From the NCBI GenBank assembly GCA_025934255.1, contig JAICYJ010000013.1:1-62080 (forward strand): a stretch of DNA of 62,080 nt, written 5' to 3'. The position numbers and the translations under genes were made by a program. The notes beneath the pieces are model-generated. The model was not told where the DNA came from. It saw nothing but the letters and a program-made list of their open reading frames with translations, and did no database searches. The stretch is from Thermoleophilia bacterium (GTDB lineage Bacteria > Actinomycetota > Thermoleophilia > Gaiellales > JAICJC01). This document shows, one piece after another, positions 1-7,851 of this stretch (within the stretch, counting starts at the first letter, position 1; the number at the start of each line of letters is the position of its first letter).

Positions 1-72
1 CACCGGCATCGGCAGGAGATCGTCAGCCGTGCAATAAACGGCAATCAGTAACAGGTCGAGGTCGGCGAGCAT
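1..72 (-). CDS. Transposase N-terminus (partial, IS982/DDE-like)
   Basis: Reading the reverse strand from an ATG at 72 gives 24 codons running off the left edge, beginning MLADLDLLLIAVYCTADDLL. A strong GGAGGG ribosome binding site lies 5 nt upstream, which supports a real start. The acidic and hydrophobic opening resembles the start of actinobacterial IS982-type or related DDE transposases; this is recalled family resemblance, not a search. No terminal inverted repeat could be identified between this start and the next gene. The rest of the gene, and whether it is intact, lies outside the window. It could instead be an unrelated short-leader protein. Confidence 0.4.
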   Translation of the reverse strand, partial: MLADLDLLLIAVYCTADDLLPMPV

Positions 73-177
73 CGTGTCCCTCCAAGGTCGACGGTGCGAA
101 CAGGCACCGCCGACTTCGACCTGACTGCTACCCACACCTACCCCACAGTCGCAGCCTCGGCCGTGGAACTACTCATC

Positions 178-183
178 TAGTCT
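178..183 (+). promoter_or_regulatory. Leaderless -10 box (TAGTCT) for mnmA
   Basis: TAGTCT fits TANNNT and ends 6 nt before the ATG at 190, placing the likely transcription start at or next to the start codon. No Shine-Dalgarno and no clear -35 are seen. It belongs to a series of similar boxes in this window. Confidence 0.5.
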
Positions 184-189
184 GCCGCC

Positions 190-1608
190 ATGTACCACCC
201 GTCCGTGATCGCCGCATCGCTCGACCTGACCAGGGCCGGATCGGCCGGTCCCGGCGCCGCCTGGGGCGAGGCCGGCGATCCGGGCTGCGGCGATGCCGTC
301 CGGATCGAGCTGGCCGTGACCGACGGGCTGGTGGTGCGCGCCCGGCACCGCAGCTTCGCCTGCCCCCACGCGACCGCCGCGGCCTCGCTCGCCTGCCGGC
401 TGTGCGAGGGGCGCGACCTGCTGGGCGTCGCCACGATCGGCGCCGGCGAACTGGAGAGCGAGCTGCGGCCGGGCCCTCACAACCGCGAGTGCGTGGCCCT
501 GGCCGCCGACGCCCTGCACGCGGCGATCGCGCGGGCGCTCGACCGCGAGCGGATGCCGGTGTGCGGCGACCGCGTCGCCGTCGCCATGTCCGGCGGGGTG
601 GACAGCGCCGTTGCCTTGCTGAAGACGCTGAGGTCAGGGCTGCAGCCCGTGGGCGTGACGCTACGGCTGTGGATCGACCCCGCCGCTCCCGACTCGGACC
701 GGGCCTGCTGCTCGCCGCAGTCGGTGCGAGCCGCCCGCAGCGCCTGCCACGCCGCCGGCGTGCCTCATGTCACGCTCGACCTGCGCGACCGCTTCCGCTC
801 ACAGGTGGTGGACGACTTCGTGCGCGGCCACGCCGCGGGCACCACGCCCAACCCGTGCATGCGCTGCAACGGCAGCTTCCGGTTCGACACCCTGGCCGCC
901 TTCGCCGACCGGGTGGGCGCACCCCGGCTGGCGACCGGCCACTACGCCCGGATCGTGGAGCGGGGCGGGCACACGGTGCTGGCCCGCGGTGCCGACCCGG
1001 ACAAGGACCAGTCCTACATGCTGGCCCGCGTGCCCGAGCAGATCCTGTCGCGCACCTGGTTCCCGCTGGGCGACCAGCGAAAGACCGAGACGCGCGAGCA
1101 GGCGCATGCCGCCGGGCTGGCCGCGGCCGGCCGGCGTGAGAGCCAGGAGGTCTGCTTCGTGGGCGGGGGCGACCACCGGCGCTTCCTCGAGCGCTACGGC
1201 GGCGCCGGGCGCGGTGGAGAGGTGGTCACGGCGGACGGCCGCGTGATCGGTCGCCACGACGGCGTGCACCGGTTCACGCCCGGCCAGCGCAAGGGGCTCG
1301 GCGTCGGCGGCGGCGAGGCGCTGTTCGTGCTGGAGGTCGACCCGGCCCGCGGTCGCGTGGTGGTCGGGCCACGACAGGCACTGGCACGGAGCACCGTCAC
1401 GGTGCGGCCCGGGACGATGGTGCTGCCCGTGGGCAGGGTGCAGGCGAAGCTGCGATACCGGTCACCGGCGTTGCCGGCCACCGTGCGTGAGGTGGAGGGC
1501 GGGCTGGAGCTCGAGCTGGACGAGCCGGCGTACGGCGTCGCGCCCGGTCAGGCCGCCGTCCTCTACGACGGAGACGTGATCGTGGGCGGCGGAGTGATAG
1601 CCGGGTAA
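190..1608 (+). CDS. mnmA: tRNA 2-thiouridylase MnmA with fused IscU/NifU-like N-terminus
   Basis: MnmA adds sulfur to U34 of tRNAs for Lys, Glu and Gln using ATP. The 472-residue protein is about 100 residues longer than ordinary MnmA. Residues 1-120 look like an IscU/NifU scaffold: Cys33-Gly-Asp35, Cys58 and Cys101 sit where the three cluster-binding cysteines and the Asp of IscU fall. The thiouridylase part has the PP-loop SGGVDS at 134-139, the NPCMRCN motif with Cys223 and Cys226, and Cys322 in EVCFVG. The fusion suggests a scaffold delivering an Fe-S cluster or sulfur to the catalytic domain; that role is inference. The start is set by the TANNNT box 6 nt upstream. It appears to be the first gene of its transcript. 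Confidence 0.9.
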   Translation: MYHPSVIAASLDLTRAGSAGPGAAWGEAGDPGCGDAVRIELAVTDGLVVRARHRSFACPHATAAASLACRLCEGRDLLGVATIGAGELESELRPGPHNRECVALAADALHAAIARALDRERMPVCGDRVAVAMSGGVDSAVALLKTLRSGLQPVGVTLRLWIDPAAPDSDRACCSPQSVRAARSACHAAGVPHVTLDLRDRFRSQVVDDFVRGHAAGTTPNPCMRCNGSFRFDTLAAFADRVGAPRLATGHYARIVERGGHTVLARGADPDKDQSYMLARVPEQILSRTWFPLGDQRKTETREQAHAAGLAAAGRRESQEVCFVGGGDHRRFLERYGGAGRGGEVVTADGRVIGRHDGVHRFTPGQRKGLGVGGGEALFVLEVDPARGRVVVGPRQALARSTVTVRPGTMVLPVGRVQAKLRYRSPALPATVREVEGGLELELDEPAYGVAPGQAAVLYDGDVIVGGGVIAG

Positions 1609-1611
1609 TAT
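1606..1611 (+). promoter_or_regulatory. -10-like box (TAATAT)
   Basis: TAATAT overlaps the mnmA stop codon and ends 8 nt before the ATG at 1620. It fits the leaderless pattern, but A/T-rich stop context could produce it by chance. Confidence 0.35.
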
Positions 1612-1619
1612 GGGCGGCG

Positions 1620-1997
1620 ATGGACGCTTCTGATGCCTGGCGCATCGCACTTGCGATCTTCCTGATCCTGACCGGGGTCGGGATCACGTACGCGCTCGTG
1701 CGCCTGGGCGGCCTGTTCAGCACCGCCGACACCAGCCTCAAGCAGACGATGGGCGAGGTCGTGCCGATGCTGGGCAAGGCATCGACCACCATCGACCACG
1801 TCAACGACGAGCTGGAGAAGGTCGGGCACATCACCGACAGCGCGGTGGATGCGGCCGACTCGCTCGACTCGAGCGTCCGCACCATCAACTCGGTGCTGGG
1901 CACGCCGGCGCGGGCCGTCTCGGGCGTCTCGGCCGGGATCTCCCAGGCCTTCCAGAGCTTCCGCGGCAAGCGCGGCCAGCGCGGCGGCGTCGTGTGA
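1620..1997 (+). CDS. DUF948-like single-pass membrane protein
   Basis: This 125-residue protein has one N-terminal transmembrane segment (about residues 9-30). A long amphipathic helical region follows (TSLKQTMGEV, TTIDHVNDEL), then a basic tail. The layout is that of the DUF948/YtxG family, which is often paired with a YtxH-like protein as here. It probably sits in the cytoplasmic membrane with the coiled region facing in. The gene lies 11 bases after mnmA and overlaps the next gene by 4 bases, so the last two are surely cotranscribed. Function is unknown; in Bacillus such proteins belong to the general stress response. Confidence 0.7.
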   Translation: MDASDAWRIALAIFLILTGVGITYALVRLGGLFSTADTSLKQTMGEVVPMLGKASTTIDHVNDELEKVGHITDSAVDAADSLDSSVRTINSVLGTPARAVSGVSAGISQAFQSFRGKRGQRGGVV

Positions 1998-2251
1998 GCA
2001 AGCTGGCGGGCATGCTGGGGCTGGCCGCGGCCGGGGCGGCGGTGCTCGCATACGACCGCGCCAAGCGCATCGCCGAAGACGAGAACCGGCCGCTGGGCGA
2101 GGTGCTGGCGGAGATGCCGGGCAAGCTGTTCGCCGACCTGCGCACGATCCCCGACGATCTGCGCGAGGCTGCCGAGGAAGGCAGGAGCGCGGCCGAGCGG
2201 CGGTCCCAGGAGATCGACGACGAGATCAGCGACCTGCACGAGGGCGCGTAG
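1994..2251 (+). CDS. YtxH-like small protein
   Basis: This 85-residue protein has a GTG start overlapping the previous stop codon (GTGA). A short N-terminal hydrophobic stretch (about residues 5-20) is followed by a charged helical tail rich in Glu and Arg. Size, topology and position after a DUF948-type gene match the YtxH pattern, although the family assignment is by layout rather than by a firm motif. The partner upstream suggests the two act together at the membrane. Confidence 0.6.
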   Translation: MSKLAGMLGLAAAGAAVLAYDRAKRIAEDENRPLGEVLAEMPGKLFADLRTIPDDLREAAEEGRSAAERRSQEIDDEISDLHEGA

Positions 2252-2299
2252 TCGCGCGTCTGGCTTCGGCCTGAAACCGCTAGTCGTACAGACGCGCGA
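2252..2299. terminator. Hairpin at convergent gene ends
   Basis: A perfect 11-bp inverted repeat (2252-2262 with 2289-2299, TCGCGCGTCTG and its complement) encloses a small GGC-TTCG-GCC tetraloop hairpin. It spans the junction between the converging 1994-2251 and 2280-2594 genes and includes the last codons of the latter. There is no T-run, so if it terminates transcription it does so by structure or with Rho. It could act in both directions. Confidence 0.45.
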
Positions 2300-2594
2300 T
2301 CAGCTCTTGCCGGTCGAGCAGTCGCTTGGGCTGGCCGCCGATACGGATCTCGAACCCGGCCCCGCGCGGGTAGAGCACCTTGTCGCCGGGAGCGATGCCT
2401 GACGCGTCATCTCCGGCCGCCACCACGATCCCGGCGATGCAGGCCGACTCGGCCGACGCGGGAATGATCAGGCCGGCGTTGGTCTCGGTCTCGTCGTCCA
2501 CCGGCTCCAGCAGCACGTAGCCGTCGAGCGGCTCGATGCGCCCGGTGAAGGGCTCGGAGTGCTCGAACCGGCTGAGGGTATCGTCCTCGTGCAT
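2280..2594 (-). CDS. GroES-like co-chaperonin (Cpn10 family)
   Basis: This 104-residue protein contains a GroES fold: the PLDGYVLLEP strand, AGLIIPASA for the mobile-loop boundary, GxV(V)AAG, GDKVLYPRGAG and a closing LLDRQELIARLYD. It carries about 18 extra acidic residues at the N-terminus. The ATG at 2594 was chosen because GAGG lies just upstream; a longer frame would run into the neighbouring gene. There is no groEL nearby, so this is likely a second, divergent GroES rather than the main co-chaperonin. It sits downstream of a lone receiver protein on the same strand. Confidence 0.75.
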   Translation of the reverse strand: MHEDDTLSRFEHSEPFTGRIEPLDGYVLLEPVDDETETNAGLIIPASAESACIAGIVVAAGDDASGIAPGDKVLYPRGAGFEIRIGGQPKRLLDRQELIARLYD

Positions 2595-2598
2595 GACC

Positions 2599-3006
2599 TC
2601 AGGGTAGCGCCTGGGGGACGGTACCGGCATCCCGCACATCGGCCAGCAGGTCGGCCAGCCGGAACGGCTTGCGGTGGAACGCCGCGCCCGCCTCGGCCAC
2701 CCTCCGGCGCGTCTCCGGGTCGTCCACCACCGAGATCACGATCACCCGGCAGGCCAGCCCCTCCTTGCGCACACGGGCCGCCACGGCGAGCCCGTCCATC
2801 ACGGGCATCCGCACATCGATGATCGCCACCCGGTGGTCGCCGCGCCGGATGACTTCGAGCGCCACGCCGCCGTTGCCAACCTCGTCAACGTCGTAGCCGT
2901 TGGATCGCAGCGCCTCGGCGATCATGGCGCGCAGCCCGACGTGGTCGTCTGCGATCAGCACACGGAGCGGTCGATCGGAGCCGGACGCGGGGAGCGACGT
3001 GTCCAC
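2599..3006 (-). CDS. Single-domain response regulator (CheY-like receiver)
   Basis: The protein has the receiver core: VLIADD (acidic pair), the phospho-acceptor Asp in IIDVRMP, and the conserved Lys in FHRKPF. There is no output domain, so it must signal by protein contact as CheY or Spo0F do. The start is taken as the GTG at 3006, giving 135 residues with 11 before the first strand; an upstream ATG at 3102 would overlap divergently transcribed alaS and is less likely. No histidine kinase is present in the window. The gene is followed immediately by the GroES-like gene and may be cotranscribed with it. Confidence 0.8.
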   Translation of the reverse strand: MDTSLPASGSDRPLRVLIADDHVGLRAMIAEALRSNGYDVDEVGNGGVALEVIRRGDHRVAIIDVRMPVMDGLAVAARVRKEGLACRVIVISVVDDPETRRRVAEAGAAFHRKPFRLADLLADVRDAGTVPQALP

Positions 3007-3082
3007 GTGACGGGATTGTCCGGCAGCACACGCGCCGCCGCCATCACCGCTTTGTGGTACAGGTCGCCGGCCGCCCCGCCGG

Positions 3083-3088
3083 TAGAAT
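3083..3088 (+). promoter_or_regulatory. Leaderless -10 box (TAGAAT) for alaS
   Basis: TAGAAT ends 6 nt before the alaS ATG at 3095 in the divergent gap between the receiver gene and alaS. With no room for a leader, no T-box or other riboregulator is possible in front of alaS. Confidence 0.55.
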
Positions 3089-3094
3089 GCCCCG

Positions 3095-5671
3095 ATGCGC
3101 ACGCACGAGATCAGACGGCGGTACCTGGACTACTTCACGGCCCGCGGGCACGTCCAGCTGCCCAGCGGCTCGCTCGTCCCACCGGACTGGGATACGTCGG
3201 TGCTGATCACGACCGCCGGCATGCAGCCGCTGAAGCGCTACTTCCTGGGCATCGAGCAGCCGCCGGCGCCGCGCGCCACCAGCGTCCAGAAGTGCTTCCG
3301 CACGGGCGACATCGACGAGGTCGGGAACACCGCCCGCCACCTCACCTTCTTCGAGATGATGGGCAACTTCTCGTTCGGCGAGTACTTCAAGCAGTACGCG
3401 ATCGAGTGCGCCTGGGACCTGTCCATCCGCGAGGACGGCTTCGCGCTCGACCCCAGCCGGATCTGGGCCAGCGTCTACGAGGGCGACGAGCGGGTCGACC
3501 CCGACGAGGAGGCGATCGCGCTGTGGATGGCCCACACCAGCGTGCCCGGCGAGCGGATCGTGCGCCTGGGCGGCGATAACTTCTGGCAGGCGGGGCCGAC
3601 CGGGCCGTGCGGGCCCTGCTCCGAGCTGTACTACGACCGTGGGCCGGAGCACGGCTGCGGGCGCCCCGAGTGCGCGCCCGGCTGCGAGTGCGACCGCTTC
3701 CTCGAGTACTGGAACCTGGTGTTCCTCCAGTACAACATGCTCGAGGGCGGCGCCCTGGAGCCGCTGCCCGCGCCCAGCGTCGACACCGGCTGCGGCCTGG
3801 AGCGCGTGGCCGCGCTGATCGCGGGAGTGCACTCCGTGTACGAGACCGACGCCTTCGGCGACGTGATCCGCGAGATCGAGGAGTGGTCGGACACGCGCTA
3901 CGGCGCGAACGAGACCCAGACCAAGTCGCTGCGCGTGCTGGCCGACCACGCCCGAGCGATGTCGTTCCTGGCCAGCGACGGCATCGAGCCGTCCAACGAG
4001 GGCCGCGGCTACGTGCTGCGCCGGATCGTCCGCCGCGCGCTCCTGCACGCCCAGCGGATCGGCATCGAGGGCCCGGTCACGGAGCGCCTGCACAGCGTCG
4101 TGGTGGGCCTGCTCAGCGACGTCTACCCCGAGCTGGGCGAGTACCGCACCTCGGTTGCGGCGCTGCTCGCCGCCGAGGAGCGGCGGTTCGCGCAGACCCT
4201 CCAGAACGGCCAGCAGCTGCTGCTCGAGGTGCTGGAGCGATCGGGCGCCCAGATCGAGGCGGCCGACGCGTTCAAGCTGCACGACACCTACGGCTTCCCG
4301 TTCGAGCTGACCGCCGAGATCGCGGCCGAGCACGGCGTCACGGTCGACGAGCCCGGCTTCGCGAGGCTGATGGAGGAGCAGCGCGAGCGGGCGCGCGCCA
4401 GCACCGCCGCCGTCGGCTACGGCGCGTCCGAGCTGGACGCCGGTTTCACGACCGAGTTCGTCGGCTACGAGCAGCTGGACGTTCGCACCCAGGTGGGCGC
4501 GCTGGTCGACGAGGGCGACGGCCTGCTGCGGCTGAAGCTGCGCGAGTCGCCGTTCTACGCGGCCGGCGGCGGCCAGGTCTCCGACCAGGGCGCTATCGAA
4601 TCAGACAACGGGCGGGCGGTGGTCGAGCAGGTGATCCGGCAGGACTCGGACCAGCAGATCGTGGCCCGCCTCGAGCACGGCACCATCGCTCCCGGCGAGC
4701 GCATTCGCGCGCACGTGCTGGGCGAGGCACGGCGCCCGACGATGGCCAACCACACGGCCACGCACCTGCTGCACGCGGCGCTGCGCGAGGTGCTGGGCGA
4801 CCACGTCACGCAGGCCGGCTCCTACGTGGGTCCCGACAAGCTGCGCTTCGACTTCCGCCACGACGCCCCGCTGACGCCGGCCCAGGTGCGGCAGGTGGAG
4901 GCGATCGTGAACCGCCACGTCTTCGAGAACCGCCCCGTGCACACCTTCGTGACCGAGAAGGAGCACGCCCAGCAGCTCGGCGCGATGATGCTGTTCGGCG
5001 AGAAGTACGGCGACCAGGTGCGGGTGGTCGAGGTGCCGGACGTGTCACGCGAGCTGTGCGGCGGCACCCACGTCCGGTCGACGGCCGAGATCGGCCCGTT
5101 CGTGATCCTGCGTGAAGCAAGCTCCTCACAGGGCGTGCGGCGGATCGAGGCGATCACGTCGCAGGCCGCGTTCGAGTACCTGCGCGATCGTGCCGACCAG
5201 CTGGACGAGGCCGAGCATGAGGCCGCCGGGCTGCGCGCGGAGCTCAGGAAGTCGGCCCGGGACGGCGGCGCACCGGCCTCCGGCGGCGGCAACGGCCGCG
5301 AGGCCGGCCTGGTCGAGTCGGCGTCCGAGCAGGATGGCGTCCGGTTCGTCGCGGCGGTGGTCGACGACATCGACGCCGACACGCTGCTGGCCATCTCCGA
5401 CCGCGTGAAGGCGCGCCTCGCGCCGGCCGCGGTGGTGCTGGGCAGCTCGACCGAGGGCAAGGTGCATCTGGTGGTGGCGCTCGACCAGCCGGTGGTCGAC
5501 CGCGGTCTCTCGGCGGTCGACCTGATCCGCGAGATCGCGCCGATCGTGGGCGGCGGCGGTGGCGGCCGTCCCACCATGGCCCGCGCCGGCGGCAAGGATC
5601 CGGCCCAGCTGGCGACCGCGATCGCGGCCGCCGAGACCGCGATCCGAGAGCGGCTCAGCTCACCCGGATGA
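3095..5671 (+). CDS. alaS: Alanyl-tRNA synthetase
   Basis: AlaRS charges tRNA-Ala in the cytoplasm. The 858-residue length is normal. The class II catalytic core is at the N-terminus (RRRYLDYF, GHVQLPSGSL, FRTGDIDEVGNT, MMGNFSFGEYF). The editing domain carries the zinc and catalytic motifs H553xxxH557 and C655xxxH659. The C-terminal DHHA1 region ends with a Gly-rich GGGGGGRPTMARAGG loop. The ATG start is fixed by the TANNNT box and the conserved opening. The gene overlaps ruvX by 4 bases, a common alaS-ruvX-mltG-aroE arrangement. Confidence 0.97.
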   Translation: MRTHEIRRRYLDYFTARGHVQLPSGSLVPPDWDTSVLITTAGMQPLKRYFLGIEQPPAPRATSVQKCFRTGDIDEVGNTARHLTFFEMMGNFSFGEYFKQYAIECAWDLSIREDGFALDPSRIWASVYEGDERVDPDEEAIALWMAHTSVPGERIVRLGGDNFWQAGPTGPCGPCSELYYDRGPEHGCGRPECAPGCECDRFLEYWNLVFLQYNMLEGGALEPLPAPSVDTGCGLERVAALIAGVHSVYETDAFGDVIREIEEWSDTRYGANETQTKSLRVLADHARAMSFLASDGIEPSNEGRGYVLRRIVRRALLHAQRIGIEGPVTERLHSVVVGLLSDVYPELGEYRTSVAALLAAEERRFAQTLQNGQQLLLEVLERSGAQIEAADAFKLHDTYGFPFELTAEIAAEHGVTVDEPGFARLMEEQRERARASTAAVGYGASELDAGFTTEFVGYEQLDVRTQVGALVDEGDGLLRLKLRESPFYAAGGGQVSDQGAIESDNGRAVVEQVIRQDSDQQIVARLEHGTIAPGERIRAHVLGEARRPTMANHTATHLLHAALREVLGDHVTQAGSYVGPDKLRFDFRHDAPLTPAQVRQVEAIVNRHVFENRPVHTFVTEKEHAQQLGAMMLFGEKYGDQVRVVEVPDVSRELCGGTHVRSTAEIGPFVILREASSSQGVRRIEAITSQAAFEYLRDRADQLDEAEHEAAGLRAELRKSARDGGAPASGGGNGREAGLVESASEQDGVRFVAAVVDDIDADTLLAISDRVKARLAPAAVVLGSSTEGKVHLVVALDQPVVDRGLSAVDLIREIAPIVGGGGGGRPTMARAGGKDPAQLATAIAAAETAIRERLSSPG

Positions 5672-6057
5672 AGGTGCTCGCGCTCGACTACGGCCGAGCC
5701 CGCACCGGCGTGGCGGTGAGTGACTCCACCGGCACGCTGGCGCGACCGCTGACGGTGGTGCAGAAGGCCGGCACCGCGGCCGGCATGCGGGCGCTGCTGG
5801 AGCAGATCGCCGAGCAGCAGCCGGAGCTGGTGGTGGTGGGCCTGCCGCTGACCCTGCGCGGCGACCAGGGCGAGCAGGCCCGCGAGACGCTGGCGTTCGT
5901 CGAGCGCCTGCGAAGCCGCTGCCCGGTTCCGGTCGAGACCTACGACGAGCGCTTCACCACGACGCTGGCGGGGCGCACCACCGGCTCGAAGCACGGAGAC
6001 GATGCGCTGGCCGCCGCCCATCTGCTCGAGGGGTACCTGACACGGCTCGCCGGCTGA
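5668..6057 (+). CDS. ruvX: RuvX/YqgF-type Holliday junction resolvase / pre-16S rRNA nuclease
   Basis: This 129-residue RNase H-fold protein has the N-terminal LALDYGRARTGVAVSD motif with the first catalytic Asp, the middle VVGLPLTLRGDQG segment, and ETYDERFTT near the end. Family members mature the 16S rRNA 5' end and have been linked to junction resolution. It is translationally coupled to alaS through an ATGA overlap and precedes mltG, the usual neighbour. Confidence 0.93.
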   Translation: MKVLALDYGRARTGVAVSDSTGTLARPLTVVQKAGTAAGMRALLEQIAEQQPELVVVGLPLTLRGDQGEQARETLAFVERLRSRCPVPVETYDERFTTTLAGRTTGSKHGDDALAAAHLLEGYLTRLAG

Positions 6058-7028
6058 TCGCACTGGCCGTCCTGGTGGCGGCCATCCTGCTCGCCTACGA
6101 GGGCGTGCGCCGCGTCCTGCCCGACTCCTCGAAGCCGGCGGCGGATCCGCATGGTCCCATGATCACGGTCGTGATCCCGAGCGGCACCGATGCCGGGGGC
6201 ATCGGCAGCATCCTGCAGCAGGACGGCGTCGTCAGCGACGGCGGCCGCTTCCGCAACTACGCGAAGGAGCAGGGCCAGGGGTCGTCGTTCAAGGCCGGCC
6301 GCTACCAGTTCCGGGCGGGCACCGACTACGACGCGATCATCCACGCCCTGGACAACGGTGCCGTCCAGGTGCGGCTGACCAAGCTGGTGGTGCCGGAGGG
6401 GTTCCGAAACAGCGAGATCGCGGCGCGGGTGCCGACGGTCGGCATCTCGACCGCCGCCTACAACCACGCGCTCGCCCACGCGTCGCCGCCCGCCGGGTTC
6501 GGCCATCCCCGCAGCATGGAGGGGTTCCTGTTCCCCGCCACCTACCCCGTGCGGCCGCACGAGCGCGCGGAGACGCTGATCGCCCAGCAGGAGGGCGCCT
6601 TCCAGCAGGAGTTCTCGCAGGTGAACATGAGCTACGCGCGCTCGAAGAACCTGACCACCTACGACGTGCTCACGATCGCCTCGATGATCGAGCGGGAGGC
6701 GCGGGTGGACAAGGACCGGGCGCTGATCGCGGCCGTCATCTACAACCGGCTGCACCTGGGGATGACGCTCGGCATCGACGCCACGCTGCTCTACGAGTAC
6801 GGCTCCTGGACGCACCAGCTGACCGACAGCGAGCTGGCGGCCAACACGCCCTACAACACGCGCGTGCGGCACGGCCTGCCGCCGACGCCGATCTGCAACC
6901 CGGGCCTGAAGTCGCTGCAGGCGGCAGCGCACCCGGCGCACGTCGACTACCTCTACTACGTGGCGAAACCCGACGGCAGCCACTACTTCACCAACAACTA
7001 CCAGGACTTCCTGAACCATGGCGGGTGA
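6054..7028 (+). CDS. mltG: Endolytic murein transglycosylase MltG
   Basis: MltG cuts nascent peptidoglycan strands at the membrane. The YceG domain is complete: the catalytic Glu (about residue 213) in ASMIEREA, IYNRL, LGIDATLLYEYG, TPYNTRVRHGLPPTPICNPG and YYVAKPDGSHYF. A GTG at 6075 would leave only a stub of the membrane anchor. The frame is open upstream, and a CTG at 6054 that overlaps the ruvX stop codon (CTGA) restores a full hydrophobic segment (LIALAVLVAAILLAY). I therefore place the start at the CTG; no ATG, GTG or TTG lies in frame nearby upstream. The 3' end overlaps aroE by 11 bases. Confidence 0.9.
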   Translation: MIALAVLVAAILLAYEGVRRVLPDSSKPAADPHGPMITVVIPSGTDAGGIGSILQQDGVVSDGGRFRNYAKEQGQGSSFKAGRYQFRAGTDYDAIIHALDNGAVQVRLTKLVVPEGFRNSEIAARVPTVGISTAAYNHALAHASPPAGFGHPRSMEGFLFPATYPVRPHERAETLIAQQEGAFQQEFSQVNMSYARSKNLTTYDVLTIASMIEREARVDKDRALIAAVIYNRLHLGMTLGIDATLLYEYGSWTHQLTDSELAANTPYNTRVRHGLPPTPICNPGLKSLQAAAHPAHVDYLYYVAKPDGSHYFTNNYQDFLNHGG

Positions 7029-7842
7029 GCGACGGATCGGGGGCGGCACGCGGCTGGCCGGCGTGATCGGGTGGCCGGTGGAGCACTCCCGCTCGCCGCA
7101 GATGCACAACGCGGCCTACGCCGCGCTGGGCATGGACTGGGTCTACGTGGCGATGCCGGTCGAGCCGGCGCGGCTGGAACAGGCGCTGCGCGGTGCGGCG
7201 GCGCTGGGGTTCGCGGGACTGAACGTCACCATCCCCCACAAGCAGGCGACCGCGGCGATCTGCGACGAGCTGTCGCCCGAGGCGCGCCGGGCGGACTCGG
7301 CCAACACGGTGCTGATGCAGGACGGCGGGCGGCTGCGCGGCGAGACCACCGACGGCCAGGGCATGCTGGACGCGATCGGCGACCTGCCGGGGCCGGGTGC
7401 GCTGGTGCTGGGCGCGGGCGGCGCGGCGCGGGCGGCGGTTGCGGTGCTGGCCGGTGCCGGCCTGGCGGTGACCGTATCGGCCCGGCGGCGGGAGGCGGCC
7501 GAGCAGCTGGCACGGGAGCTGGGGGCCACGGCGACCGACTGGCCGGCCGGCGCCGCGCCGGAGCTGATCGTGAACGCGACACCGCTCGGGCAGGCCGGAG
7601 AGGCGGACCGGCTGCCACTCGACGCGGGGCTGCTGGACGGCCGCGTGGTGTGCGATCTGGCCTACCGCGGAGACGGCGCCGAGACGGGCCTGATCGCGGC
7701 CGCGCGGGAACGCGGCGCGCGTGCGGTGGACGGCCTCGAGGTGCTGGTGGGACAGGGGGCGCTGGCGTTCCGGCTGTTCACGGGCGAGGAGCCGCCGATC
7801 GAGATCATGCAGGCCGCGGTGCGGAACGCCACGATCGCATAA
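7018..7842 (+). CDS. aroE: Shikimate dehydrogenase
   Basis: AroE reduces 3-dehydroshikimate to shikimate with NADPH. The 274-residue protein has the shikimate pocket (GWPVEHSRSPQMHNAAY), the catalytic Lys75 in NVTIPHKQ, a Rossmann glycine loop VLGAGGAARAA and the closing GLEVLVGQGALAFRLFTG. It overlaps the end of mltG by 11 bases, so the two are cotranscribed. Further shikimate genes (aroC, aroKB, aroQ) lie 3-7 kb downstream, making this a loose aromatic cluster. The ATG start keeps the family's opening. Confidence 0.95.
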   Translation: MAGERRIGGGTRLAGVIGWPVEHSRSPQMHNAAYAALGMDWVYVAMPVEPARLEQALRGAAALGFAGLNVTIPHKQATAAICDELSPEARRADSANTVLMQDGGRLRGETTDGQGMLDAIGDLPGPGALVLGAGGAARAAVAVLAGAGLAVTVSARRREAAEQLARELGATATDWPAGAAPELIVNATPLGQAGEADRLPLDAGLLDGRVVCDLAYRGDGAETGLIAAARERGARAVDGLEVLVGQGALAFRLFTGEEPPIEIMQAAVRNATIA

Positions 7843-7845
7843 GCT
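7840..7845 (+). promoter_or_regulatory. Leaderless -10 box (TAAGCT)
   Basis: TAAGCT overlaps the aroE stop codon and ends 6 nt before the GTG at 7852, the same spacing as the other boxes here. Confidence 0.4.
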
Positions 7846-7851
7846 TGGCGC

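Noticed and set aside
3006..3095. T-box or other riboswitch before alaS
   Set aside because: The TAGAAT box ends 6 nt from the start codon, so there is no leader to hold a riboswitch. The same applies to glyQ.
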